This document shows, piece by piece, positions 30,601-40,147 of a stretch of 64,000 nucleotides of DNA (within the stretch, counting starts at the first letter, position 1; the number at the start of each line of letters is the position of its first letter). Source of the stretch: Platanthera guangdongensis (taxonomy: Eukaryota; Streptophyta; Magnoliopsida; Asparagales; Orchidaceae); assembly GCA_039583875.1 (NCBI GenBank), contig CM077160.1:109755530-109819529 (forward strand), written 5' to 3'. A program made the translations under genes and the position numbers. The notes beneath the pieces are model-generated. The model was not told where the DNA came from and searched no databases. It saw only the letters and a list, made by a program, of their open reading frames with translations.

Positions 30601-31709
30601 CGTGGTTTGACAAGTTTAGCAAGGTGGTTCGAGACATGGGGTTCACTCGGAGCTCTGCAGATTTCTCCCTTTTTACCCGACACCGGGCCACTGGCACCAT
30701 TCTTCTGTTGGTTTATGTTGACGACATCCTTCTCACTGGGGATGACTCAAAGGGGATTCAAGACGTCAAACAACACCTGAGCACTGTTTTTCAGACTAAA
30801 GATCTGGGGAAACTTCGCTACTTTCTTGGTCTCGAGATCGCCCGGCGGCCGGACGGGTTGGTACTCTCCCAACGAAAGTACTGTCTCGATCTTCTCAAAG
30901 ATGCTGGTCAGTTTGGTTGCAAGCCAGCGTGTACTCCGATGGAGGCAAATCACAAATTATGCGCTCATGCTTCGGATGACGATTTGCTTCTTCCGAACCC
31001 GGAATACTATCGACGCCTGGTGGGCAAGTTGATCTATCTAACAGCCACAAGACCAGATATCTCATTTGCAGTTGGGGTTGTCAGTAGGTTCATGCATGCC
31101 CCCCGGGCTTCTCATCTCCAAGCGGTTGAACGGATTCTCCGATACCTTAAGGGAGCTCCAGGCCAAGGGCTGGTTTACAAAACCTCCGACTCTGCTCCCG
31201 CATTGGTTGCCTATTCTGATGCCGACTATGCGGGTTCCCTGGACGATCGAAGGTCAACTAGTGGGTTCTGTACGTATTTTGGTGAGCATCTTATTACTTG
31301 GAAGAGTAAGAAACAAGCTGTGGTGGCTCGTTCCTCTGCAGAGGCTGAATACAGATCGATGGCCTCAGTTGTTTCAGAACTCACATGGCTTGAAAGTCTC
31401 CTTACTGACCTGGGAGTAAAACTCCCCTCCTCTGCTGTTCTATTTTGTGATAGTCAAGCCGCCATACACATCGCAAAGAATCCGGTCTTTCATGAGCGCA
31501 CAAAACATATCGAGGTTGACTGTCACTTTGTTCGTGAAAATGTTCAATTGAAGAAACTTGAATTAAAGCATGTTCCAGGAACTGATCAAGTTGCCGACAT
31601 CCTCACAAAGGCCTTATCAAGCACTCTGTTCTACCAATGTTTGTCCAAGCTGGGTGCATATGACCTATACGCTCCAGCTTGCGGGGGAGTGTTGGAAAAG
31701 CCCACTTAA
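27600..31709 (+). CDS. Copia-1 gag-pol polyprotein (1369 aa), intact
   Basis: Single open frame from ATG 27600. Order of domains: gag (about 25-235); arginine- and glycine-rich segment and zinc knuckle C261-C264-H269-C274 (CSFCGKDGHLEATC); aspartic protease LDSGATHH with D344; integrase zinc motif H465, H470, C490, C493 and catalytic core D520, D583, E619 (35 residues between the last two, as expected); reverse transcriptase with YVDD at 1039-1042; RNase H with D1207, E1248, D1284 and D1333. The order PR-IN-RT-RH defines Ty1/Copia. Products would assemble the particle, process the polyprotein, copy element RNA and insert the cDNA. No stop or frameshift is seen. The frame ends GGVLEKPT with its stop inside the 3' LTR, 20 bases past the LTR start. 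Confidence 0.97.
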   Translation: MSTSADSVGTAVPPERPASIPEVRDELRITTISLTGKKNFVEWAHSVRRVLQSKGFLHHLTQTVIGVPTEEWLRNDERVQTWLLNSLDGESYRLVMYHETAKGMWDELHTLYSGKDSLHHLYDIITALQALDSSGATDLTSFVAQARSLVEAWIHHQPPTLDLAAQRTQKEAVGIAMMMARVPPHLHSVRAHILSSTVTPSFSDVCSMLLKVSPPPDVPGLPSPALVQQAPAPLLPLPPSTRGGRSDSRGRGRGGRSRPKCSFCGKDGHLEATCFRKHGRPPRPHASAATTDSASSRTELDEVRLQLQHLHGLLSRPPASVASVASLSNEGIACLSSGPRWILDSGATHHITSVRPPQYLSSPHPKYITVANGASVPVSGCADISLTSSLLLRSALHVPGSPFNLLSVGRLTTDSNYSVTFTSSSFLIQDQQTQTIIGRGRLQNGLYLLDDSPTVLASISSSDWHRRLGHAPLPVLRKALPDVTLPAFRCDTCILGKQPRSSFPPHCTRSSAPFILVHSDIWGPYKVNSISGYRYFLTFIDDYSRMTWLYLLRDRSELPRVFRAFILETRTQFSAPIRTIRTDNAREYTSHAFATLCSEFGILHQTSCPYTPQQNGVAERKNRHLLDVARSLMLQMQVPKPYWNYALSTACFLINRLPSSILQYATPFSLLFPTTPSFPLPPRVFECTCYVHHLGPSTDKLDPRATKQIFVGYSRTQKGYVCYSPTTRKVTVSPDVTFREDLPFFPTPDIALHPAPVVRPVIPAPHSSASLPSPPPVRPPPPVIRVYSRRSPHSVAPLQSASPSGALLPAAPAPVSTAHPMVNYVSLHRLSPSLLHFATSLSSVSVPNSLQEALHHPGWRAAMDEEMTALWANQTWVLAPLPPGQHPVGCKWVFVIKHAPDGTIARLKARLVARGFTQQEGLDYEETFSPVAKLNTVRVLLSVAVHRRWPLHQLDIKNAFLNGDLQETVYMRQPPGFETTGESRVCLLKKSIYGLKQSPRAWFDKFSKVVRDMGFTRSSADFSLFTRHRATGTILLLVYVDDILLTGDDSKGIQDVKQHLSTVFQTKDLGKLRYFLGLEIARRPDGLVLSQRKYCLDLLKDAGQFGCKPACTPMEANHKLCAHASDDDLLLPNPEYYRRLVGKLIYLTATRPDISFAVGVVSRFMHAPRASHLQAVERILRYLKGAPGQGLVYKTSDSAPALVAYSDADYAGSLDDRRSTSGFCTYFGEHLITWKSKKQAVVARSSAEAEYRSMASVVSELTWLESLLTDLGVKLPSSAVLFCDSQAAIHIAKNPVFHERTKHIEVDCHFVRENVQLKKLELKHVPGTDQVADILTKALSSTLFYQCLSKLGAYDLYAPACGGVLEKPT
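31681..31689 (+). other. Polypurine tract of Copia-1
   Basis: GCGGGGGAG directly precedes the 3' LTR and would prime plus-strand DNA synthesis. It also encodes part of the polyprotein C-terminus. Confidence 0.9.
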
Positions 31710-31874
31710 CATTAGGCCCATTTGTATAGCATTTATTGCTTTTCTCTCCTCTCTTTAGTCCCACATTGTGTATAGGACTTTTCTCTCTCTTTCTCTCATC
31801 TATATATATGTACTCATTCTTTGTATTTGTACTAAGTGGACATATATACAAGGTTGGCTTTCTCCATTTCTACA
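31690..31874 (+). repeat. 3' LTR of Copia-1
   Basis: 185 bp, one base different from the 5' LTR. The first 20 bases also encode the end of gag-pol. Confidence 0.97.
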
Positions 31875-32034
31875 AATTGCATAACGTTGCCACGTCTATG
31901 GCAAACATTGAAGTTTTCCTTCATTAGCCCCAAGAACACAATTGCCCTTTCAATTGACCCCACCTCGCACTTCCTTGGACATGATGAGCGTGCTTCGACT
32001 CTTTGAGTCTTTGAGGTATGCAGGGCTCCATTAC
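31875..32034 (-). pseudogene. Open-frame fragment split by Copia-1 (N-terminal part)
   Basis: The minus-strand frame CEVGSIERAIVFLGLMKENF, then NVCHRRGNVMQ, leads in frame across the Copia-1 target site into 26546-26430. Its upstream side is cut by the hAT-like MITE at 32043. No family is recognised. Confidence 0.35.
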
Positions 32035-32042
32035 CTGATAGC

Positions 32043-32441
32043 AAGGTTGTCAGGATTGAGATCGTAGGTGAGATCATTTCGAGATTGGATCAGATCGGTT
32101 CGCAAGATCAGATCGTGTATCGCAAGATCCTACAATATTCATAAATTAAGAAAAATATACAAAATTGAATTTTGCATCATCCAATTAGATGCTCAATTAT
32201 CAAAAAATCAATAAGTTGAGTAGTATGTGAATAATTATACTAAAATTTTTTGAATAACTAAATCAAAGAGATAATATCATAATAATTTCACTTTCAGTTT
32301 CAGGTAGAATCGGATCGGGATCGCGATCCCAGTCGTAGATATGCCAATTTAGATCCTAGGTAAGATCTAAATCAATTTACAAAATCTGTATTGTAGGATT
32401 GTAAGATCCTAAGATCCGAATCGCGATCTTGATAACCATGT
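32043..32441. mobile_element. hAT-like MITE, 8-bp TSD
   Basis: The ends AAGGTTGTCAGGATTGAGATC and …GATCTTGATAACCATGT form imperfect inverted repeats. The flanks CTGATAGC (32035-32042) and CTGATAGT (32442-32449) match at 7 of 8 bases. AGATC/GATCCTA words are repeated near both ends. It is non-coding and 399 bp long. Confidence 0.75.
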
Positions 32442-32449
32442 CTGATAGT

Positions 32450-33826
32450 GGTAAATGTCAAATTCCATCTTTTGCAAAAGATCATAACTTGTTGCTATTT
32501 TCATCTTCTTCAATGGCACTTATCACTTGGTATTTTGTTCATCTATAGTACCGGCCCTGTTCTCAATGCCCGCTTTTGAGACATCTCGAACATCATTTCC
32601 CTCTCTTGGGACATCTCCAACTCTAGCACTTTGTCTGGAGAGATTTTTTTTGCCTCCTAGGTAGTAACGTCATCTTAAACCTTCTTGACAAAGCCTCCAT
32701 TATATTATGCTCTGATTCTCTGACATGCTTCAACTCAAGAATAAACCACCAACCCTACTAATCCTACTGTACCCAAATCAATCCCCTTTGCTGTCCCAAT
32801 CGCTGTTTGACACCTGCTGAATTGCAAACCCTTCCTGATTCGCAAAAAAATAGAGTTGTATTTCAATTGGAATAAATTTTCTTGCACTCACATCGTTTTA
32901 CCCCAATTTCACATCTTATTGTCCAATGAAGAACTCGATCCTACAAGGAGCACTCCAAATCTGGTTGTCCGCCTTGGATTGACATGCACTATCCTGAATC
33001 CATCTCGTTCTCCATTTTTCGTTGTCGATGCTCTATCACTACAACCCAACCCCTTCACGACCAATTCTGACATTGTTTTCATACAGGGTTCGTCCTGAAT
33101 AGATATGCATGAGGAGAAACATGGCCTCTTGATTTCATGATCAGCATAACGGGCAGCAGAATCTGTCTGTTGATGGCTTCTTAGCTAATCTTGTTGATTT
33201 TGCTTTGTTCCCAATCTTCATTGCAGTTTCTGTTGCCTGTAAAACTGATTGGGTAAACATCAAAGCTAATGATGATACTAATGAAGTGTCCATTTTGAAC
33301 CTACCGATGAAGCACCGCTCTTGTATAGGTTAATTTCAATTTCTCTCTCAATTCCTTCTAATTGAACAGAGCCTAAGACATTTGTAACACACACACGCAC
33401 ACACGCACACACACACGCAGTCCTCAAATAGAATTTAAAATTACACACACGCTTCAAATAGAATTTAAAATTATATACACGCACATATTTCACCATATAT
33501 AATTATTTGATAAATTTAAAAGTTTTTGTTTCAATAAAGTGCTTACAGTAGCATTTTCAATTATAATTCGGTTACAATATTTAGGTAAAATAAGAAAATA
33601 AAGTTTTTGAAAATATATTTAATATTAATGAATATTTTATAAGAATTAGTAGATGAAACATATTATTATTTTGATAACTTCTATATTTATTGTATTACCA
33701 TGGTTGACCTTGAAACTTTGCTTTCAACAGTTCCAACTTCCAGTCTGGTTTTAAAAACCTTGATGCTAACAACTGTAAATATGCCATTCTCTCTGATTAA
33801 TCAATTGATTATCACAGGAATCTATT
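32450..33826. other. Stretch without a recognised gene; CA microsatellite and 31-bp duplication
   Basis: An ACACACGC microsatellite lies at about 33391-33420. TCAAATAGAATTTAAAATTA is repeated at 33424 and 33453. The pyrimidine tract and TTATCACAG at 33809-33817 look like a splice acceptor 10 bases before the PPR start codon, suggesting an upstream non-coding exon that I cannot place. Confidence 0.45.
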
Positions 33827-34906
33827 ATGTGCAACTCCCTTCCAGCTAAACAAATGCCAATATTCTGTAGCAACCATTCCAAATCAGCGTCAACATTTCG
33901 CCATCGTCAAAAATTTACGACTTGCCATTCTGCCCATCATGAAAATTTTACAGAGGTCGTCGAACACTTCATCTCGACTGAGAAAGGCGAAACATGTTGT
34001 ATCAAGGAAATGTGCGGCCTATACATTGAGAAACTATGTAAACTTGGGAACTTAAAGGATGCTGTTTCTATGTTGGGACACCTTCATAATAGACAAATGC
34101 ATCCCAATCTGCATGCCTATAACACTCTTCTAGCGGCAACAGGACAAGCAAATTGCTTCCATATTTTCTGCGATGTATTCCGAAAATTACTACTTTCAAA
34201 ACTTCCTCCTGATCTGACTACATATCGTAGTCTTGCTAAGGCTCTTCTGAATTCCTCTGACTCAGTATTACTCGGGTTCATCAGGGAAGTGTCTGAAATG
34301 ACTGCCCATAGTGATCCAACTGTAGTCAACAGAATTCTCTTTGCCACTGCAGAATCTGGTCAAATTGATAAAAGCCTAATGCTGTTTGAAGAGTTGAAGG
34401 GTTTTAAATGTAAAATTGATATTGTGACATTCAACACAGTCCTGGCTATCTTGGGCAGAGCAGGTCGAGTTGACAAAATGCTGTCTGAATATTCGTCTAT
34501 GAAAGAGTGCGGGTTTTCTCCGGATATCGTGACCTATGACACACTGATCAACTGCCTTCGAAGGCTTGGGAGATTGGACTTGTGTCGAGCTTTTGCAAAA
34601 GAAATGCTCGAGAATGGATTTGAGATGGATTTGCTATCTTATACTGCACTTATTGATGCGCTTGGCAGGGCGGGCCATGTTAATGATGCTTTGATACTAT
34701 TTGTTGAAATGAAGAAGTTTCATCGCCCTTCGATATATGTTTACCGTGCGATGATTGCGAATTTGAAGAAGTTTGGTAAAATACAAGCGGCCGTGGATCT
34801 GCAAGAAGAGATGAAGTCGAGCACTTCAAAGCTTATTGGCCCGGAAAATTTTAGAAAGAAGACAAGGGACAATTTTAGAAAGAAGAGAAGGGACGGTGTG
34901 AGATGA
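33827..34906 (+). CDS. P-class pentatricopeptide repeat protein (359 aa)
   Basis: An ATG-initiated single frame whose middle and end are tandem 35-residue PPR motifs, each a helix pair. Examples are PNLHAYNTLLAATGQAN, KIDIVTFNTVLAILGRAGRV, SPDIVTYDTLINCLRRLGRL and MDLLSYTALIDALGRAGHV, about seven to eight motifs over residues 65-335. No E or DYW editing tail is present, so it is the P class, whose members bind organellar RNA and act in processing, stability or translation. By recollection it resembles the Arabidopsis At1g11900 type. The N-terminus is not clearly a targeting peptide, though it is basic and hydroxylated. The C-terminus has a 24-bp tandem duplication giving NFRKKTRD-NFRKKRRD. 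This is the only convincing host gene in the window. Confidence 0.85.
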   Translation: MCNSLPAKQMPIFCSNHSKSASTFRHRQKFTTCHSAHHENFTEVVEHFISTEKGETCCIKEMCGLYIEKLCKLGNLKDAVSMLGHLHNRQMHPNLHAYNTLLAATGQANCFHIFCDVFRKLLLSKLPPDLTTYRSLAKALLNSSDSVLLGFIREVSEMTAHSDPTVVNRILFATAESGQIDKSLMLFEELKGFKCKIDIVTFNTVLAILGRAGRVDKMLSEYSSMKECGFSPDIVTYDTLINCLRRLGRLDLCRAFAKEMLENGFEMDLLSYTALIDALGRAGHVNDALILFVEMKKFHRPSIYVYRAMIANLKKFGKIQAAVDLQEEMKSSTSKLIGPENFRKKTRDNFRKKRRDGVR

Positions 34907-35334
34907 AGGAATGTGGTGTTCCTCAAGGGTTCGGATTGCTTTAAGGTTATTTTTGTTGCAATTGTGCAACATGTGTTGAATTTTATATTTTGAGAGAATT
35001 TGCATGAAAGTTATATCTTTGACCATTCACGTCATTCACGAGCAATTAGGGTTATCAACCTAGTGCTATTTGAAGTTAAAGTGCTCTTTTTGGGACTGTC
35101 GTGGTTGGGCTCCTTTTGGGTATGTTGTGGCGGTGTGAAATTGTTATAGTAAGAGCATCAGTGACGTACTTGTGTTTGGAACTTCCAGACATCATTTTTG
35201 TTCCAAAACTTCACTTTTGGGTTTAAATGATGTGCAAAAACTACATTTACTCCAAGAGTACCATGTGGGCAACCCTTGTCCACATAAATGGGCTGCCTTT
35301 ATTGAGTTTAAATGATGCCCTAATTCTCGACGCA
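34907..35334. other. 3' flank of the PPR gene, no gene recognised
   Basis: AT-rich sequence that probably contains the PPR 3' untranslated region. AAGAGCATCAGTGACG at 35151 resembles the end of a common MITE class, but I found no partner end. Confidence 0.35.
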
Positions 35335-36262
35335 TTGACAATCATGGATAGTCATGGTAAAGAAGGTTTTGGGAAAATGGAGGATGTGTGTCGACTACAA
35401 CAATCTCAATCAAACCTGTCTGAAGGACAGCTTCCCAATCCCCCACATCAATCAGCTTGTAGACGCAGCAATCAGACACGAACTCCTCAGCTTCATGGAT
35501 GGCTACTCGGGGTACAACCAGATCCGGATGAACCTGGCGGATGAGCACACCGCCTTTCGCTGGACAAAGGGGTATGTTGCTACAAAGTGGTGTCGTTCGG
35601 ACTCAAGAACGCCAGAGATACCTACCAGTGGCTGATGAACCAAGTGTTCAGAGATCTCATCGGACAATCTATGGAGGTATACATCGATAATATGTTAGTG
35701 AAGGGCGCCCGATGTGGCCACCACCTGGAAGATTTGGATAAGTGTTTCCAGCTTTTCCTCCATTTCCAGTTACGCCTAAATCCTTCCAAGTGTGCGTTCG
35801 GGGTTACCGTGGGGAAATGTTTAGTCTTCATGGTGACGCAGCGCGTAATTGAGGCCAACCCCGAGAAGATTAGGCACTGGAAGACATGTCTCCCCCTCGC
35901 ACTCTCCCGTTTCCTGGCTTGAATCAGGGATAAGTACTTCCCCTTCTTCAAAGCGCTCCGTGGAGCACAACACACTGGATTTCAGTGGACGGATGAGTGT
36001 CAGGCCGCGTTCGAACAACTCAAGTAGTACCTGGTCACACCCCCACTACTCTCCAAGCCCTCCACGTTGGAAGCCCTTTCCATATACTTGGCAGTCTTAC
36101 CACACGCACTTAGCTCGGTCCTGGTCAAGGACGAAGGAGGGATTCAGTATCAGGTCTATTATCTTAGTAAGATCTTATCTGACACCGAGAGCAGATATCC
36201 CGCGATAGACAAAATGGCTTTGGCCTTGGTATTTTCCGCAAGAAAGCTCTGTTCGTACCATT
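35335..36262 (+). pseudogene. Tat-like Ty3/Gypsy RT / RNase H fragment
   Basis: The plus strand encodes GKWRMCVDYNNLNQTCLKDS, FPIPHINQLVDAA, LSFMDGYSGYNQI, FGLKNARDTYQWLMNQVF and MEVYIDNMLVKG. The last is the active site YIDD with its second Asp changed to Asn. RNase H parts follow (QWTDECQAAFEQLK, then YYLSKILSDTESRYPAIDKM). A frameshift occurs near 35590 and stops near 35922 and 36027. It breaks off at 36262 against SIRE-2 gag, and its left edge joins PPR-flanking DNA near 35335. Gag, protease and integrase are absent. Confidence 0.88.
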
Positions 36263-36284
36263 TTTGAATGTGAAGCTCAACATG

Positions 36285-37860
36285 CTCATCGATAATTCTC
36301 TTGAGCTCAATGATTTTAAATTCATTTGATAGATTTTATCCATCTTTTCCTCAAGCTGACCCTTCAGAGGTCTGAGGAGTTCAATCTCTTCAGCTTGCAT
36401 CTTTGCAAGCTTCCTGCTTTTTCTCAAGGCTTCTAGGAGAGCCGCATACTTCTCCACGATTTCATCATAAGAGTTCTCTAGCTCAGAGTTCTCCCCATTT
36501 TCAGAAGATGAGGTGGCCTCTGACCAACACCAGTTTCATAATCTGAATCATACAAGATAGTTTTAGATTGTCCCTTATTAGGATGAGAGTCATCCTGATC
36601 TTCTTTATCATCCTAAGCCATCAGTCCATAGCTCTCTTCCTTTTCTTCATCATCACTTTCAAAGGATGATAGTGGAGCCTTGATGCCTATTTGAGTGATA
36701 GGGGATGTTGTAGCTTTAGACAGTGCAGTCAGCCCTACATATGCTTCTTCTTCTTCAGATCTAGAAGAGTTGGTGTCACCACCACTCCAGGTTTTGTTCT
36801 TCTTGGCCAAGAGGCTCTTTTCAGCCTTCTTGCCCTTCTGGCGCTTGTCACCCTTATGCTCTTTTTTGTCTTTTCTTTTGACTAGACAATCAGCTATAAC
36901 ATGTTCTGTCTTGTTGCAACAATAACAGACAATATCAGTATTAAATTGTTTATTTTGTTGAGAATCATACATGTCCCTCTTTCTGAATTTATCAGAGGTC
37001 TGATTGTGCCTTTTGGAGTTTGAGGAGGAAGATGATTTGGTGTTATTCCAATGCTCCCTCCTTAGCATCTTTTTGAACTGCCTTGTGAACAAGGTCAGAT
37101 CACCTTCAGACATCTCATCTCTAGAGTTGCTTGGTTCAAACTCTTCTGACACCACTGCTTTGCTTGGGGAACGTGAGACCCTCTCCTTGCCTCTACCAGA
37201 GCTATCAGCTTTCAAAGCCATGGATCTCTCCTTGTTGTGGTCTTCTTCATCCTTTCTTGAGTTCAGATGAAGTTCATGGGATAGCAATTTCCCAAACAGA
37301 TTCTGGGGTTCAATATTCCTCATATTTCCCATCTCCTTGATGACAACAATCTTAACATCACATTCCTTATGTAGGGATCTCAGGAACTTGTCATTCAATT
37401 CATAATTTGTGAAGGATCTCTCATAGTTCCTTAGTCCATTCACAATTCTGAAGAACTTCTCATAACAATCAGCAATGTTGTCTTTCTTCTGTTATTTGAA
37501 AGCTTCATATTTTTGATTGAGAAGAAATTTTATGTCATCCCTGATCTCATCTATTCCTTCCATGCAGACAATTAAAGTGTCACATATTTTTTCGGTAGTC
37601 TTGCATTGAATAAGAGTTTGGAAAGTAGAATCATCAATTGCACTGACAATGATATTTTTGGCTCTCTTGTCTATTGTGGCCAACATGACTTCATCTTTGG
37701 TCACCTCTGAAAGCTTCTTGTAGACTCTCATATTTGCATTAATAACTGACACATTCATTGGGACATAGGGTCCCTCCTCAACAGTGATAAAAAATATAGA
37801 ATCTGAAGCCTCCATAAAAAGTTTAACCATTTGCTTCCAAATTCCAAAATTATCCTTCCT
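36285..37860 (-). pseudogene. SIRE-2 gag, nearly complete
   Basis: The N-terminal block (DSIFFITVEEGPYVPMNVSV, KNIIVSAIDDSTFQTL) is at 37492-37830. After an interruption at about 37490 the frame 36613-37443 continues with LLSHELHLNSRKDEE, GDLTLFTRQFKKMLRREH and the zinc knuckle CYCCNKTEHVIADC (Glu where Gly is usual), then a lysine-rich stretch. A coiled-coil part (LEALRKSRKLAKMQAEEIEL) follows at 36290-36457. This is the best-preserved gag of the SIRE type in the window and serves as the ruler for the others. It lacks any pol. Confidence 0.8.
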
Positions 37861-37994
37861 TCAGATAGGAAGTTTCATGGAGCTTTGTTCTTTTGTAACT
37901 TTCTTCAGAGCCCATTGTGTTGTAAATCTTTCAACACTTTAAGGATCTTGTTTAGTTGTTTAGCCTTAATGAACAACCTCTATCTGATACCATT

Positions 37995-39866
37995 TGAAAG
38001 ATGAGGGTTGTTACTCACCTAGAGGGGGGGGGGTGACTGTGATTTACTGATTTTAAAAGATTTCTTTAGTTATTTTAGTCTGAGCATAATAAGAGCATAT
38101 TGAAATAGATCACAAAAAAATCACATAGCGCAACACAGCACACCAGGATTTATACTGGTTCCCCAAGAATGGGTACATCCACTTTCCCTCTACACCTATC
38201 TAGTAGTGAGCTAGCTTTGGCCAAAACTCCTCCAAAATTTCCTTCTCGGATCCTTAGATCTTACAAACTCAGGAATTAAGGTTCCCTACCTCAGACCTTC
38301 ATAAAGATCATACACCTCAAGCTTCAAGTCCTACACCTCATATCTGCAACCAGATCCCACAACTCAGACTTTCCTCAAGTCTTACAAGCTCAGGCTTTTC
38401 ATACGCCCTACACACTCAGGCTTTCAAGCTCTACACATCAATCTACAAAGATAGAGATCTACACTCAGATTCACAAGGAATCCTACAAAAATATATTACA
38501 GTTTTTGACTCAACACTCAAAAGCTTGAGTCACCAAATAGAAGCACATGACTAGCTTCTTCTTCCTTGTCTTGATCAACACTTGAAATATTTTCTTGGAT
38601 TGCCTTGCTTGATCAATAGAACTTGTTTCACATAACTTAGAAGAATAGTAGTAAAGCTCTCTGTGAATTCTGAATGCTTGTGTAAATTTCAAAAGCTTAA
38701 AAAACTTGTTCTTGAATCTCTAACTCCTCCTTTTATACATGTCTTGGCCGGTAAATTCTCTAACCGCTAGCACAATCTTCCTTTGACAAATACTTGATTA
38801 AGAAACCCCAAATGATAATATTAAGTCTACATAAGGAAGATTTTCAGTCTTGAAAATATTCTGGCTGGATTCCTTCACTTGACCAACAAGCACTTTAGAA
38901 AATAATCTTGATTTAGAATGAACAACGGCTGTCAAAATTTGATTCAGGAAAGGATTTGAAATCTTGGAAATATTATCTAATGAATGAGAATAATTCTCCT
39001 TGTTGTCAATCCCTGAGAACAAACACCAAAATCTGCAAATCATTTTGATTTGAATTCCTTACACAATCTGTGCCTTAAATCAAAGACTTGATCGTTGTGC
39101 CACGTGTCAAGCTGTAGTCGGTCAGTTTATGTGTCCTTACATGATGCCAAAGACAGTCAAATGGCCAATGTGAAGTGTCCATGGTCAGCATAAAACACAT
39201 AGAGGTCGTATAAGGAAACCTCTGACACTTAACCAAAATCTTCTTGCAGTAGCACTGCCTTCATGCAGTCGATGTAATCAAATCTTACTCTTCGATGCAG
39301 TCGGTGCAGTCGAACTTTTTCTCTTCGATGCAGTCAAACTTTTCCTTAACTATGCACTTGATGCAGTCGATTTTTTCCTTAGCCGTGAACTCGATGCAGT
39401 TGAATTTTTTCTTTAGATATGAACTCGATTAAGTCGAATTTTTCCTTAACTATGAACTCGATGCAGTCGAATTTTTCCTTAGTTGTGAACTCGATGCAGT
39501 CGAATATTCCCTTAGTTATGAACTCGATGCAGTCGAATTTTTACTTAGCTTTTTGCCAATGCACCCGATTTTTTACTTAGGTAAATCTTCGATCCTGCCT
39601 TTTATTTCTTCTGTCCTTTGTAACTTTTTCCAATGATAGTGACATGTCTAATATATAATTAGTATAGAGGTCAGCATGAATTTTGCTTCTTAAGTGATTA
39701 TAAGTGGAAAATCTTGTTTGGGTGACTAAGTGTCTAACCATACATTAGACATGCACTTAAGTTAAACATGTCACATCAAAACTAGAACAGTCACCAAATA
39801 CAAGATGTTTATTGTCATCTTAAGGTTTTCTTCAAATTAGCAATCTTGGGGACAATATTCCGAACA
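37995..39866 (-). repeat. 5' LTR of SIRE-2
   Basis: 1872 bp from TGAAAGATGAGG to CCGAACA. A 10-base G run lies at 38024-38033, near the primer site. A minus-strand TATA-like TATAAAAGG is near 38730. Confidence 0.82.
39255..39560. repeat. GATGCAGTCGAA repeat array in SIRE-2 LTR
   Basis: A 33-34-bp unit, built on TATGAACTCGATGCAGTCGA followed by T-rich sequence, repeats about seven times, most regularly at 39340-39550. It occupies the position of the GTGTCGACAC array in SIRE-1 but has a different unit. Confidence 0.88.
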
Positions 39867-40147
39867 ATTCACTTTTTGGAGCAATAAAAAATTCATTTAT
39901 TTAGACTTTTTCACCTAGTATCAGAGCTCATCGATCCATTTGCTCCTGTTTCTGTTTTTCGGGCTTGAGGCAGTGCAAACGGTCTCCTCTTTTTTAACTG
40001 CTTGTACTTCTCCTTCCTTTGTGCGGTTTCTTTCGTACTCGCCTTCTTCTTCCCTTGTGGCTTCTTCGGGTTTCTTTCTTAACCACGTTCTTCTCTCTTT
40101 TGCAGTCCCTTCTTAACCACTGGTTCTTATCGCCCCCTACCGCCCTT

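Larger units (their letters stand above)
26547..31874 (+). mobile_element. Copia-1: complete, young Ty1/Copia element, TSD AATTG
   Basis: LTRs of 185 bp lie at 26547-26731 and 31690-31874 and differ at a single base (AAATGG versus AAGTGG near the 3' end). The target duplication AATTG is perfect (26542-26546 and 31875-31879). The primer site TGGTATCAGAGC (26732-26743) fits initiator tRNA-Met, and the polypurine tract is GCGGGGGAG (31681-31689). One uninterrupted gag-pol frame fills the interior. Everything needed in cis and trans for retrotransposition appears present, so the element is potentially autonomous. Short LTRs and small size suit the Ale/Retrofit lineage (inference). Confidence 0.97.
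36266..39866 (-). mobile_element. SIRE-2: SIRE-like Copia, truncated
   Basis: Minus strand: 5' LTR 37995-39866, primer site TCTGATACCA (plus-strand reading) at 37983-37992, then gag down to 36266, where it ends abruptly against the Gypsy fragment. The right LTR edge (CCGAACA) abuts 49 bp of the Copia-2 5' LTR, so it was probably inserted in that LTR. The rest of the element and the rest of the Copia-2 LTR are gone, pointing to a later deletion. Confidence 0.85.
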
